A stretch of DNA of 64,000 nt. Origin: Nocardia transvalensis NBRC 15921 (GTDB lineage Bacteria; Actinomycetota; Actinomycetes; Mycobacteriales; Mycobacteriaceae). Under the pieces are notes generated by a model. It did not search any database and was not told the DNA's origin. It saw only the letters and a list, made by a program, of their open reading frames with translations. This document shows positions 41,501 to 50,222 of the stretch, one piece after another (the stretch's first letter is position 1; every line of letters begins with the position of its first letter). The stretch is from NCBI RefSeq assembly GCF_000308875.1, contig NZ_BAGL01000042.1, forward strand, positions 1 to 64,000, in the 5' to 3' direction. The position numbers and the translations under genes were made by a program.

Positions 41501-41818
41501 TTCCGTGAGGGCTAGGCATGCCGCGGCCGTCGAGCGGGCGACCGTGGCGCAGGCGGTCTCGCCCAGGCGGTCGCAGCGTTCGGCGGTGTCGGTGCAGACC
41601 CGGGCGGTCAGCTCGCACTGCCGCGCGGCCCATTCGGAGCCGCGGTCGAGCAGATCGCCGGTGAGGCGGCACAGGTCCGCGCAGTCGCGCAGGGTGTCGA
41701 TGTGATGGGCGGTGGCGTGCTCGCCGCCGCGGTCCAGCGACTCGCGGATCTGGTGGGCGCAGCGGCGGTGACATCCGAGCAGGTGATTGATCGCACTCTG
41801 GACGATCGGGTCGGTCAT
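41486..41818 (-). CDS. Cys-rich four-helix-bundle copper-binding protein (DUF326/Csp type)
   Basis: The 110-residue protein has nine cysteines at residues 16, 20, 46, 50, 68, 75, 82, 90 and 101, mostly in pairs spaced to line the inside of a helical bundle (CHRRC, CADLC, CELTARVC, CDRLGETAC), plus many histidines. This is the layout of copper storage proteins, which hold Cu(I) through cysteines. There is no export signal, so it would be cytosolic. GAGGAGGT lies five bases ahead of the ATG at 41816-41818. The copper link recalls the multicopper oxidase 20 kb away. Confidence 0.82.
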   Translation of the reverse strand: MTDPIVQSAINHLLGCHRRCAHQIRESLDRGGEHATAHHIDTLRDCADLCRLTGDLLDRGSEWAARQCELTARVCTDTAERCDRLGETACATVARSTAAACLALTETVAG

Positions 41819-42070
41819 CGGTACCTCCTCGCCGAGCGCCGGCGGGATGCCGGTCCGGACGATGCGTGGCCCGCGCACCGGGGCACGAACTCGAGCGTGA
41901 CACATCCGGGCGGGCGTCGCGTGGTTTTCCAATTGTTTGCTGACGGCGCAATAGAAGTCTCGAGCTGCAACGACCGCCTCTGCTATCGGTTGCTGAGTCG
42001 CCGTCGGGCGTTGGTGTCTCGTTCACGGAGGATTGTGACGAAGTTACTCGTTGGTTCCCCTGGTATGTGG
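41819..42070. other. Gene-free stretch ahead of the leader peptide
   Basis: Including the leader region, 534 bases separate the Cys-rich gene from the next full-size gene (41819-42352). This first half holds the ribosome site, and presumably the promoter, of the leftward Cys-rich gene. It is clearly less GC-rich around 41930-42070 than its neighbours. No coding frame with good codon use is seen here. Confidence 0.6.
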
Positions 42071-42099
42071 TTGCCAAGGCGCTCGGAAGTCCATATTCT
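42071..42099 (+). promoter_or_regulatory. Sigma-70-type promoter for the leader and LeuA-domain gene
   Basis: TTGCCA (42071-42076) and TATTCT (42094-42099) stand 17 bases apart, close to the housekeeping consensus. Transcription would begin near 42106-42107, which is exactly the GTG of the leader peptide, so the message would be leaderless. Confidence 0.6.
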
Positions 42100-42106
42100 C
42101 GGTGCC

Positions 42107-42238
42107 GTGCCGAATCCCGCCGCAAGCCACAGCGCCGCGCCCGATGTCGCCGACCGCGACCGCGCGGCGCTCGATCCGCTGACCGCGACGGTGGCCGCTG
42201 CGCGACTTCTCGTAGTAACCCGCCGTAGCGGGGTCTGA
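42107..42238 (+). CDS. Putative leader peptide, 43 residues
   Basis: The frame starts with GTG at the predicted transcription start and ends ARLLVVTRRSGV and TGA. The run CTT-CTC-GTA-GTA just before the stop (Leu-Leu-Val-Val) overlaps the region that can fold into hairpins, the arrangement expected of ribosome-mediated attenuation by branched-chain aminoacyl-tRNA. A shorter form from GTG 42191 (15 residues) is possible. The downstream gene is a LeuA regulatory domain, which fits leucine or valine sensing. The coding status is inferred from position and content, not proven. Confidence 0.55.
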   Translation: MPNPAASHSAAPDVADRDRAALDPLTATVAAARLLVVTRRSGV

Positions 42239-42289
42239 TTCGGACCGGCCACCTCGCTGCGGCCGTATACACCTTTCTTGCGCTGGTCC
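42219..42289 (+). promoter_or_regulatory. Candidate attenuator structure
   Basis: CCCGC-CGTA-GCGGG (42219-42232) forms a hairpin within the last codons of the leader. Behind it CGGCC (42246-42250) can pair with GGCCG (42261-42265), and GGACC (42242-42246) with GGTCC (42285-42289). A ribosome held at the Leu/Val codons would cover the first hairpin. I could not compute folding energies. Confidence 0.45.
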
Positions 42290-42352
42290 CCTCCTGTCAT
42301 TTCAGACACGACTGTCACTCGGACACGACGAGACTTGGGAAGACCTAGTTCA

Positions 42353-42796
42353 ATGACCATCACCATTGACACAGAAGACAACAACATGATCATCACCGCC
42401 GCGCCCAGAAGCCTGCGCTCCGAATGCGCCGGACTGTCCCACGCGGAATTCCTCGACCGGTACTGCGATCACACCGGCCCGGTGAAGCTCAGCGACTGGA
42501 ACCGCGCCGGGCATCGGCACGGCGCGGAGTACACCGCGACGCTGGAGTTCGCCGACCATCTGCGGACCGTCGTCTCGGTCGGCAATCCGGTGGCGGCGCT
42601 CACCTCGGCCCTCTACGACGAGGGCTACCCGGTGGAGATCCTCTCGTTCCACCAGCGCCGCACCGAGGTCGGCACCGCCACCTTCGTGCAGTGCGAATTC
42701 AACGGCCGCCGCGGCTGGGGCGCCGCGATGGCCGACGACGGCGCCGAGTCGACCGTCCGGGCGATGATCGTCGCCGCCAACAAACTCGGCCGCTGA
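42353..42796 (+). CDS. Free-standing LeuA (isopropylmalate synthase) regulatory-domain protein
   Basis: The 147-residue product resembles only the C-terminal allosteric domain of 2-isopropylmalate synthase: LRTVVSVGNPVAALTSALYDEG, YPVEILSFHQRRTEVG, TATFVQCEFNGRRGWGAAMADD, STVRAMIVAANKLGR. The catalytic barrel is absent, and the frame upstream is the leader region rather than a decayed enzyme. It may bind leucine and act on LeuA, or sense leucine for another partner. The ATG at 42353 follows GGGAAG by ten bases; ATG 42386 would give 136 residues. It is transcribed behind the leader peptide and ends at a strong terminator. Confidence 0.75.
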   Translation: MTITIDTEDNNMIITAAPRSLRSECAGLSHAEFLDRYCDHTGPVKLSDWNRAGHRHGAEYTATLEFADHLRTVVSVGNPVAALTSALYDEGYPVEILSFHQRRTEVGTATFVQCEFNGRRGWGAAMADDGAESTVRAMIVAANKLGR

Positions 42797-42810
42797 CCGA
42801 TACACGAAAA

Positions 42811-42853
42811 GCGCAGCGCCGCATTACCTTTCACTGGTAATACGGCGCTGCGC
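42811..42853. terminator. Bidirectional terminator hairpin
   Basis: An 18-base arm starting GCGCAGCGCCGCATTACC (42811-42828) pairs with 42836-42853 with a single mismatch around a seven-base loop. It lies between the convergent LeuA-domain and thioredoxin genes and can serve both. Confidence 0.9.
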
Positions 42854-42869
42854 GGTATCGGCGCCGGGC

Positions 42870-43250
42870 CTAGCCCTGCGCGCCCTCCTGCTCCTGCTGC
42901 TCGGCGAGCTGCTTGCGCACCTCGTCCATATCGAGGGCCTTCACCTGGGTGACCAGATCGTCCAGGGCGTTCGCGGGCAGCGCACCCGGCTGCGCGAAGA
43001 CGAGGACGCCCTCCCGGAAGGCCATGATCGTCGGGATGGAGCGGATGTTGGCCGCGGCGGCGAGGCCCTGCTCGGCCTCGGTGTCGACCTTGCCGTGCAC
43101 GACGTCCGGGTACTTGTCGGACGACGCCTCGAAGGTCGGCGCGAACTGCTTGCACGGGCCGCACCAGTCGGCCCAGAAGTCGACGAGGACGACATCGTTC
43201 GATGTGACTATCTCGTCGAAGTTCTGCGTGGTCAGGGTCTGGGTGGCCAT
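42870..43250 (-). CDS. trxA: Thioredoxin
   Basis: The 126-residue protein has the active site WCGPC (Cys30 and Cys33) in VLVDFWADWCGPCKQFAPTF, and the cis-proline in SIPTIMAFREG. A 20-residue Glu/Gln-rich tail (VRKQLAEQQEQEGAQG) goes beyond the domain. It reduces protein disulphides. GAGAGGATC precedes the ATG at 43248-43250. No thioredoxin reductase is adjacent, so this may be a secondary thioredoxin. Confidence 0.94.
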   Translation of the reverse strand: MATQTLTTQNFDEIVTSNDVVLVDFWADWCGPCKQFAPTFEASSDKYPDVVHGKVDTEAEQGLAAAANIRSIPTIMAFREGVLVFAQPGALPANALDDLVTQVKALDMDEVRKQLAEQQEQEGAQG

Positions 43251-43398
43251 GTGATCCTCTCGTCCGTGTGTGCCCGGTACAACGCCCGGCACCTCCGTTA
43301 TCTTCCGCCCCGTCCCAGCGGTGTATACCCACACCGTAGTCGCGTAAGCCCCGAGACCCCCAGCTCAGGAGGTCAGGGCCGTGCCACGTGCCCGGACG

Positions 43399-44346
43399 TC
43401 AGGTGCGTGCCGTCCGGCTCAGTTCGCCGAGCAGTGCCCAGGTTCGCTCCTCGTCGCGGGCGGATCCCAGTGCGGTCAGCGCGAAGATCAGCTCGTCGGC
43501 GCCCGCCTCGGCGTATCGGGCCACCGCGGCGGCCATGGTCTGCTCGTCGCCGATCACGGCCAATTCGGCTGGGGCGGAGATATTTTCGCGATCCAGCAGC
43601 GCGCGGTACACCGGCATCGCACCGTATCCGTCCATGGCCCGCGCGGCACGGTCTCGCGCACCGGCCACATCGGCGGTGACCACGCCGCCCACCATGCCGA
43701 TCACGCGGGGCATGGGCCGCCCGGCGGCTGCGGCGTGCCGCGCGAGGGTGGGGATGGTGAAGTCGGCGAGGGTATCGGGACCGGTGAGCAGCGGGAGGGC
43801 GCCGTCGGCGAGTTCGGCCGCGACCCGCAGCGTCAGCGGGCCCGACGTGGCCAGCAGGACGGGGACCGGCGGGTTGACCGTCGGCATCATGCTGCGTGCC
43901 GGCGATCGGGCGATCAATGTCTCGCCGGTGTGGTCGACCGTGCCCGTATGGAGTAGATCTCCCAGGGCTTCGAGGTATTCGCGCAGCTAGCGGATGCGCG
44001 GGTGGGCGTTGCCGTAACCGGCGGCGATCTCCGGCATCGACAGACCGAGGCCGAGTTCGAAGCGGCCGCCGGTGGCCGCCTGTGCCGTCTGCGCCTGCAT
44101 GGCCAGCGCGTTGGGGTGACGGGGGTGGATCGGAACGATCGCCGTCCCGACCGTGATGTCCGGCAGTTCGCGCCCGATCAGCGCGGCGACCGCCAGTGCG
44201 TCGTAGTCGAACCGCTGGGTCAGCCAGACCGCGGGCACGCCGAGATCGGCCAGTTTCCGGGCCTGGTCGAGCAGGTAGTCGACGGGGTTCACCCCCGGGG
44301 TGAGCTGGTTGTAGTAGTCGGTGGGCAGGGCAACGCCGATTCGCAT
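43399..44346 (-). pseudogene. LLM-class F420-type oxidoreductase with an in-frame amber codon
   Basis: Reading the minus strand from ATG 44344-44346 gives MRIGVALPTDYYNQLTPGVN onward, a luciferase-like (TIM-barrel) F420-type oxidoreductase. Codon 120 is TAG (43987-43989) in the context HPRIR-stop-LREYLEALGDLLH. The frame then continues without shift for another 195 codons through VPVLLATSGPLTLRVAAELAD to RTWALLGELSRTART. The length of about 315 residues suits the family. A change of CAG to TAG explains it; no other damage is seen, so the inactivation is recent, or the codon is read through, or it is a sequencing error. It diverges from a tetR gene. Confidence 0.85.
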
Positions 44347-44354
44347 GCCAACAA

Positions 44355-44373
44355 AAGTACACCAAGTTTACTT
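44355..44373. promoter_or_regulatory. Palindromic operator candidate between the LLM gene and tetR
   Basis: AAGTA and TACTT flank a nine-base centre with two further matching pairs (AAGTACACCAAGTTTACTT). It lies in the 64-base gap between divergent starts, the usual place for TetR autoregulation. Confidence 0.5.
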
Positions 44374-44410
44374 ATGCACTCGGTTTACGATTCGGCTACG
44401 CTGTCCGGAT

Positions 44411-45043
44411 ATGACCACCGAACCGGGCCTGCGCGAGCGCAAGAAACAGGCCACGCGCGCGGCCATCTCCGACGCCGCCCTCCGGCTGTTCCTCGCCGAG
44501 GGGTTCGACGCGGTTCCGGTCGTGGATATCGCGGCCGCGGCGGACGTGTCCAAGCGCACGCTGTTCAAGTACTTCCCCGCCAAGGAAGACCTTGTCGTGC
44601 ACCGGTTCGCCGACCACGTCGACGAGGCCGCCCGCACGGTGGAACGCCGGGCGGAAGGCCGGACGCCATTGGCCGCACTGCAGGCCGCCTTCCGCGCCGG
44701 GCTGGACAGCCGCGCGCCCAGCACCGGGTTGTGCGATGCGCCCGAGGTGCTGGCCTGCTATCGGCTGGTATTGGACACCCCGGCGCTGACCGCGCGGCTC
44801 GCCCGGTTCCTCACCAGCGGCGAGGCCGCGCTCGCCCGGGCGCTCGGGCCGTCGGGCGGACCGGACGCCCGGCTGGCGGCCGGCGCGATCATCGCGGTGC
44901 AGCGCAACCTCAGCGAGGCCAACTGGCGCGCGCTGGCCGCCGGACAGACTGCGGCACAACGACATCCGGTGGCGATCGCCGAGGCGGAACGAGGTTTCGA
45001 CCTCTTGGACAGGGGCATGGGCGACTGGTTTCAGGTCGCCTGA
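44411..45043 (+). CDS. TetR-family transcriptional regulator
   Basis: The 210-residue protein has the TetR helix-turn-helix: RAAISDAALRLFLAEGFDAV, VVDIAAAADVSKRTLFKYFP, KEDLVVHRFADHVDEA. The ligand domain is of the MftR-like or general type (AALARALGPSGGPDARLAAG). The start is ATG 44411. It probably represses itself and the divergent oxidoreductase gene. It converges with the aldehyde dehydrogenase gene, 21 bases away. Confidence 0.9.
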   Translation: MTTEPGLRERKKQATRAAISDAALRLFLAEGFDAVPVVDIAAAADVSKRTLFKYFPAKEDLVVHRFADHVDEAARTVERRAEGRTPLAALQAAFRAGLDSRAPSTGLCDAPEVLACYRLVLDTPALTARLARFLTSGEAALARALGPSGGPDARLAAGAIIAVQRNLSEANWRALAAGQTAAQRHPVAIAEAERGFDLLDRGMGDWFQVA

Positions 45044-45064
45044 CTCGGCCCCCGGCAGACGTTG

Positions 45065-46534
45065 TCACAGGCCGATATGGACCGTTTTCTCCTCGGTGTC
45101 GGCCTCGATGCCGCTGCGGCCCAGTTCGCGGCCGATGCCGCTGCCCGCGCGGCCGCCCCAGGGCAGGGCGGGGTCGGGGACGCCCCAGCCGTTGACCCAC
45201 ACCGTGCCGACCCGCAGTTGCTCGGTGACGGTGAGGGCGCGGGAGAGGTCGCGGGTGTGGATCATCGCGTTGAGGCCGTACTTCGTGGTGTTCGCGAGCC
45301 GGACGGCCTCCTCGGTGGAGGAGAAGCCGATCACCGTCGCGACGGGACCGAAGATCTCCTCGCGCGCGATGGTCAGGTCGTTGTGGCCGCGGAAGACGGT
45401 GGGCTCCATGAAATATCCGGGCCGATCGAGCCGGTTGCCGCCGGTGATCAGCCGCGCGCCCTCGGCACGGCCGATATCGACGTAGCGCAGGATCTGGTCC
45501 AGCTGCTTGGCGTTGACGATCGTGCCCATGGTGCTGTCCGGGTCGAACGGGTCGCCGACGCGGGCCTGGTCGGCGGCGTCGACGAGGCCCTGGACCACCT
45601 CGTCGAGGCGGGATTCGTGCACCAGGACACGGGTTCCGGCCGCGCACACCTGGCCCTGGTGGTAGAAGTTGCCCATCGCGATCCAGGGCATGGCCTGGTC
45701 GAGGTCGGCGTCGGCGAAGATCAGCTGCGGCGCCTTGCCGCCGAGTTCGAGGGTGACCTTGCGGAAGGTGTCGCCGGCCAGGCTCTGGATCTGCTTACCG
45801 ACCCGGGGACTGCCCGTGAAGGAGATCTTGTCGATGCCGGGATGCCCGGCCAGCGCCGCGCCCGCGATATCGCCGAGCCCGGGGACGACGTTCACCACGC
45901 CGTCCGGAATGCCCGCCGCCGCAAGGAGTTCGGCCAGCCGCAGCGTCGACAACGAGGCGTCCTCGGCCGGTTTCACCACGACGGTGCAGCCGACGGCCAG
46001 GGCCGGAGCGAGCTTCCAGGCGGCGATCAGCACCGGGTTGTTCCACGGCGTGATCGCTCCGACGACACCCAGCGGCTGGCGCAGCGTGCAGCCGAGGCGG
46101 CGCTGCGGGCCGAAATCCGGGAGCAGCGCGGTGGTTCCGGTGATCTTGTCGGCCCAGCCGGCGAAGTGCCGGAACGCTTGGGCGGCGGCCGGGATGTCAC
46201 CGGCGACCGAGTCGTTGAACAGCTTGCCCATCTCGAGCGCCTCGAGGGCGGCCAGGTTCTCGGCGTCCTCCTCGATCAACGCGGCCGCGCGCGTGAGGAT
46301 CCGGCCGCGTTCGACGCCGTCGGTCCGTGACCACTCCCCGTCCTCGAACTGCCGGCGGGCGGCGGAGACGGCGTCGTCGACGTCGGCCGGTTGGGCGGCC
46401 GCCACCGAGACGACGTGTTCCTCGGTGGCGGGGTTGGACGATGGGTAGGTCCGCCGGTCGCGGGCGTCGACGTGGCGGCCGCCGATCCGCAGCGTGGGGT
46501 CGGGGAGGACGATGTCGGGTCGGGTGGTGGTCAT
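45065..46534 (-). CDS. Aldehyde dehydrogenase
   Basis: The 489-residue NAD(P)-dependent enzyme has ITPWNNPVLIAAWKLAPALA, the cofactor motif FTGSPRVGKQI, catalytic Glu in VTLELGGKAPQLIF, and the nucleophilic Cys in NFYHQGQVCAAGTRVLVH. EEIFGPVATVIGF and NGWGVPDPALPWGG complete the fold. It oxidises an aldehyde to the acid. It is the last gene of the leftward five-gene operon, 35 bases after hmgA, and could process aldehydes made by the MpaB-type oxygenase or from aromatic side chains. Confidence 0.94.
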   Translation of the reverse strand: MTTTRPDIVLPDPTLRIGGRHVDARDRRTYPSSNPATEEHVVSVAAAQPADVDDAVSAARRQFEDGEWSRTDGVERGRILTRAAALIEEDAENLAALEALEMGKLFNDSVAGDIPAAAQAFRHFAGWADKITGTTALLPDFGPQRRLGCTLRQPLGVVGAITPWNNPVLIAAWKLAPALAVGCTVVVKPAEDASLSTLRLAELLAAAGIPDGVVNVVPGLGDIAGAALAGHPGIDKISFTGSPRVGKQIQSLAGDTFRKVTLELGGKAPQLIFADADLDQAMPWIAMGNFYHQGQVCAAGTRVLVHESRLDEVVQGLVDAADQARVGDPFDPDSTMGTIVNAKQLDQILRYVDIGRAEGARLITGGNRLDRPGYFMEPTVFRGHNDLTIAREEIFGPVATVIGFSSTEEAVRLANTTKYGLNAMIHTRDLSRALTVTEQLRVGTVWVNGWGVPDPALPWGGRAGSGIGRELGRSGIEADTEEKTVHIGL

Positions 46535-46569
46535 GTCGATCTCCGGATGTCGCGGCGAGCCTGGGGGAT

Positions 46570-47868
46570 TCAGTTCGGTGGGGTGAAGTGCCGGCGCAGG
46601 CCGGCCCAGGAGGCGTCGTAGTCCCGCTGCCGATGCGGGGCGTCGTAGGCGAAGCCGGTGACCAGCAGCGGCCAGCGGGTCTCGATCATGAACGGGAGGG
46701 AACCCTCGAGCTTCTGGGGCGTCAGCTCGGCCGCGCTGGCCCTCTCGAAGGTCTCGCGGTCGGGTCCGTGGGCGGCCCACATGGTGTGCAGGCTCGCGCC
46801 GCCGGGCACGAAACCCTCGGCCTTCGAATCGTGGACGCCGCGGACCAGGCCCATGAACTCGGTCATCACGTTGCGGTGGAAGTGCGGCGGCCGGAAGGTG
46901 TGCTCGGGGACGGTCCAGCGCGGCGGGAAGGCCACGAAATCGGCATTCGCCTGGCCGGGGGTATCGGACGGCGAGGTCAGCACGGTGAAGATCGACGGGT
47001 CCGGATGGTCGAAGCCGACCGTCCCGAAGGCGTTGAAATCGTCGAGGTCGTACAGATAGGCCGCGTGCGATCCGTGCCAGGCGACCACGTCCAGCGGCGA
47101 GTGGTCGTAGTCGGCGGCCCACAGGTTGCCGCCGAACTTCTGGACCACCTCGACGGTGTCCTCGATATCCTCGTACGCCGCGACCGGATAGCGGAAATGC
47201 CGGGCGTGCGCGAGCCCGTTGGCGCCGATGGGCCCCAGTTCGGGCAGGGCGAACGGGCTGCCGTAGTTCTCGCACAGATATCCGGCGGCGGTGTCGCCGA
47301 GGAGTTCGACGCGGAACCGGATGGCGCGCCCGACGACGGCGAAGCGCCCGGGGCCGACGAGCAGCCTGCCGAATTCTGTGTGCACCAGTATCTCTCCGTC
47401 CTGGGGCACGATCAGCAGTTCGCCGTCGGCGTCGGAGAAGTACCGCGACCGCATCGACGCGGTGGCCCGATAGAGGTGGATCGCGACGCCCCGGCGTTGC
47501 AGCACATCACCGTTGGCGGCGACGGTGTACACGCCGTCGAGGAAATCCACGCCGGACGCACTGCGCGGCAACGGATCCCAGCGCAGCCGGTTCGGATCGG
47601 CGATACCGTCGCGGAGCGGCGCGCTGCGAAAGGTGCCGTTATCGATGCGACGGAACGGCGGATGGGCGGCCGAGGGGCGGATGCGGTAGACCCAGCTGCG
47701 GCGATTCACCGCCCGCGGTTCGGTGAACGCGGTGGCGGACAGCTGTTCGGCATAGAGCCCGTAGGGTGCGCGCTGCGGCGAATTCTGGCCCGGCGGCAGT
47801 GCGCCGGGGACGGCCTCGCTCTGATGCTGGTTCCCGAATCCGCTGAGATAGCGCAGTGCGCCGGTCAT
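46570..47868 (-). CDS. hmgA: Homogentisate 1,2-dioxygenase
   Basis: The 432-residue iron enzyme opens the ring of homogentisate to maleylacetoacetate. It begins [20 protein letters not shown] with the substrate-recognised [19 protein letters not shown]. The C-terminal cupin has [20 protein letters not shown] and [16 protein letters not shown], carrying the His/Glu iron ligands. The usual partners, maleylacetoacetate isomerase and fumarylacetoacetase, are absent here, so this is not a standard tyrosine catabolic cluster. The start overlaps the upstream CrtC-like gene by four bases. Confidence 0.95.
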   Translation of the reverse strand: MTGALRYLSGFGNQHQSEAVPGALPPGQNSPQRAPYGLYAEQLSATAFTEPRAVNRRSWVYRIRPSAAHPPFRRIDNGTFRSAPLRDGIADPNRLRWDPLPRSASGVDFLDGVYTVAANGDVLQRRGVAIHLYRATASMRSRYFSDADGELLIVPQDGEILVHTEFGRLLVGPGRFAVVGRAIRFRVELLGDTAAGYLCENYGSPFALPELGPIGANGLAHARHFRYPVAAYEDIEDTVEVVQKFGGNLWAADYDHSPLDVVAWHGSHAAYLYDLDDFNAFGTVGFDHPDPSIFTVLTSPSDTPGQANADFVAFPPRWTVPEHTFRPPHFHRNVMTEFMGLVRGVHDSKAEGFVPGGASLHTMWAAHGPDRETFERASAAELTPQKLEGSLPFMIETRWPLLVTGFAYDAPHRQRDYDASWAGLRRHFTPPN

Positions 47869-48926
47869 TTCAGCGCCACCAGTTCGTGCAGGGTGGTCCC
47901 GGTGCGTTTGTCGGTTCCGCCCTCGGTGTGCACTGTCAGCTCGAAGGCGGATTCGAAGCGGAAATACGCGGGGTGCCCGATGAGGCGATGGATCAGCGGT
48001 TTGATCGGGCGGGACCGCACGATCGGGAAATCGTCGATGATGTCGTGCGCGTGGATGACCGAGCCGACGGTCAGTCGCAACTCCAGCCGATCGGGGACAC
48101 GCAGTTCGATCCATTCGGGGTACTCGCGCCCGGCCACGGGGTGAAAGCGCTTGGAGCCCTCGGTGAGAACCGTTTCGCCCGTGGACAGGACGATCTCGTC
48201 GCCGCGGGCGAGCATGAGGGGCGCGATTTCGTGCGCGCCGCGCTGCCGCTGCGTCAATACGTCGGCGAACAGCAGCGAATACTCGTCGTCGTAGAGCCGT
48301 CCCCAATGCCAGCGGTCGATGATCTTCTTCATATCGCCGACGCCCCAGTTGTGGTCGGCGTAGCCGCGGCCGGTGGCGTCGAGTTCTTCCCCGTCGATCC
48401 GGACGGTGCCGGTGACGCGGGCGCGGGGCGCGGGGACCACCCAGCCGAAGGAATTCCGCTCGTCGAACCGGGTCTCGCCCTGTCCGGGCATCCAGCCCGG
48501 CAGTTCGTTGTGGAAGTGCAGGTCGAACACCAGGCCGTCCTCGGCCAGATGGACGTGGTGGACCGGCAGCCCGTCGTCACGGAATTCCGTGTGCGCGTGA
48601 TTGTCTCCGATACGGACGGCGAACGCGTCGAGTCCGAAGGAGGTGGCGCTGTGCGGATACTTCTTCGACACCTGCCGCCGGGCGCCGTCCGGGGTGTAGA
48701 CCAGCAATTCGACCCACGGCTTGGAACGGGGCAGATCCTCGGGCCGGCGTTTGGTCAGGAATCCGACCACGACGTGCCCGGTATCGAGGCGGGCATCGAA
48801 ATACCAGTGTTCGAAGGCGAGTGCGCTCGCGGCGGGATGTAGCGCGTTGTGGCGGGGCTCGACCTCGGTGAGAGCGCCGTCGCGGCGTCCCGGGCCGTTC
48901 CAGGCTTCGACGATATCGGTTGTCAT
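47865..48926 (-). CDS. CrtC/AttH-like (hydroxyneurosporene-synthase-type lipocalin fold) protein
   Basis: The 353-residue protein has [19 protein letters not shown] near the start and [20 protein letters not shown] with [17 protein letters not shown] in the middle. The DHNWG and W-x-WGRL elements are typical of the AttH/CrtC group, which includes carotenoid 1,2-hydratase, an enzyme that adds water to an isoprenoid double bond. A hydratase or isomerase acting on a lipid or isoprenoid is my inference. It is translationally coupled to hmgA and follows the DUF2236 gene by 22 bases. Confidence 0.72.
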   Translation of the reverse strand: MTTDIVEAWNGPGRRDGALTEVEPRHNALHPAASALAFEHWYFDARLDTGHVVVGFLTKRRPEDLPRSKPWVELLVYTPDGARRQVSKKYPHSATSFGLDAFAVRIGDNHAHTEFRDDGLPVHHVHLAEDGLVFDLHFHNELPGWMPGQGETRFDERNSFGWVVPAPRARVTGTVRIDGEELDATGRGYADHNWGVGDMKKIIDRWHWGRLYDDEYSLLFADVLTQRQRGAHEIAPLMLARGDEIVLSTGETVLTEGSKRFHPVAGREYPEWIELRVPDRLELRLTVGSVIHAHDIIDDFPIVRSRPIKPLIHRLIGHPAYFRFESAFELTVHTEGGTDKRTGTTLHELVALK

Positions 48927-48948
48927 GACTGTCTTTCCGTGAAAGGGG

Positions 48949-50199
48949 TCAGCGCCGCAACGCGCCGCTGGCGTCGAATTCCGCCTCGCGCCCGTGCATT
49001 TGGGCCCGATACCAGTTCTCCCGGTGCCACAGCATGACCTTCTCGTGCAGCCGGGCGAACGGCGGGCAGCAGCGGCGCGTGAGTTCCATCGCGGTGATGA
49101 GCGGAAACCGTGCGATCGGGATGACGAGCCACGGAAACGCCGGCGGCATCCGGTATTTGCGGCGCGTTCCCGGCGCCATGTACATGGCCGAATAGACGGA
49201 GTTGATGCGATAGTTGTACTTCTCGCGCAGCCGGTTCAGGCCGCGGTGGCCGTCGCGGGGAGCGAAGGCGGCCGGATAGGACTCGATCAGCTCGGCGCCG
49301 TGCCGCCCGGCGTCGTAGGCGCGCGACGCGATCGTCATCGCCAAGACCCGCAGCGAATCGACGACGGTCTCGGGATACCAGCCGACCCGGACCCCGAGCA
49401 GGTAGCCCAGATACCTCTGAAAGTGCAGCAGCGCACGGATTTCCGAGGGCGTGGTCTGGTATCCCAGCGCCCACAGGCCCAGGCCCGGGGTGACGCTGCC
49501 GCCGAGCAGGGTCAGCAGCTGGTAGGTCTGGCTGATCGGCAGACCCCACTTCTCGAGATCCCACTCCGGATGGTCGGCGACCCGCGCACGCACCGAGACG
49601 TGCATGACGCGCACCTTCAGCGCCGTCGCCCGCCCGGCCGATCCGGGCGTCAGCAGCGCGTCGGGCTGGGAGACATCGATCCAGAACCGGCAGGTCTCGA
49701 GGAATCTGCGCAGCGCGCTGTCCCCGGCGTATCCGCCGGCCAGCGACAGCGGTGTGGCGACGGCGGATTCGGTGTACATCTCCAGGGTCTCGGCCCCGGC
49801 GAAGCTGAACAGCATGGTGCCCCAGCGCCGCCAGATGGCCGCGCCCTGCTCCACCAGCTCCGGCCGCACCCAGTCCGGTACGGTCTCGAACTCGGCGAAC
49901 AGCGCGCGCATCGCGTCGGGGGCGTCGGGCACCGAGTCGATGCCCGTGGCGAGCGCGGTCTCGAGCATGGCGCGGCCATGCTCCCGGCCGACCTCGCCGT
50001 GCAGGACCTCGGCGACGAAACGTTCGGCGACCGGATCGCCCGAGAACAGGTCCGCGCACAGCGCCCGCGCCTGCTCGTCGGTGGGGAACAGGGCTCCGCC
50101 GGTGAGCGATTCGACCAAACGTTCCAGCCGCCGGACCGCGGGCCGCTCCCGCGACTCCCAGTAGCGGAAGGCGGTCGGGCACGGCGCTGCCACCGTCAT
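48949..50199 (-). CDS. DUF2236/MpaB-family oxygenase
   Basis: The 416-residue protein has the family pattern: GTMLFSFAGAETLEMYTESA, ATALKVRVMHVSVRARVADH, EWDLEKWGLPISQTYQLLTL, EIRALLHFQRYLGYLLGVRV. The family contains haem-dependent dioxygenases that cut isoprenoid double bonds, such as the rubber oxygenase Lcp and the fungal prenyl-chain-cleaving MpaB. There is no signal peptide, unlike secreted Lcp, so a cytoplasmic or membrane-surface site is likely. It sits between the hydrolase and CrtC-like genes in one operon. The substrate is unknown. Confidence 0.82.
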   Translation of the reverse strand: MTVAAPCPTAFRYWESRERPAVRRLERLVESLTGGALFPTDEQARALCADLFSGDPVAERFVAEVLHGEVGREHGRAMLETALATGIDSVPDAPDAMRALFAEFETVPDWVRPELVEQGAAIWRRWGTMLFSFAGAETLEMYTESAVATPLSLAGGYAGDSALRRFLETCRFWIDVSQPDALLTPGSAGRATALKVRVMHVSVRARVADHPEWDLEKWGLPISQTYQLLTLLGGSVTPGLGLWALGYQTTPSEIRALLHFQRYLGYLLGVRVGWYPETVVDSLRVLAMTIASRAYDAGRHGAELIESYPAAFAPRDGHRGLNRLREKYNYRINSVYSAMYMAPGTRRKYRMPPAFPWLVIPIARFPLITAMELTRRCCPPFARLHEKVMLWHRENWYRAQMHGREAEFDASGALRR

Positions 50200-50222
50200 C
50201 GTGGATTCTCCTTCGTTCGGAT

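Noticed and set aside
42107-42796. Remnant of a full leuA gene (pseudogene)
   Set aside because: No catalytic-barrel sequence is found in any frame upstream. A good promoter, leader frame, ribosome site and terminator frame the short gene, so it looks purpose-built.
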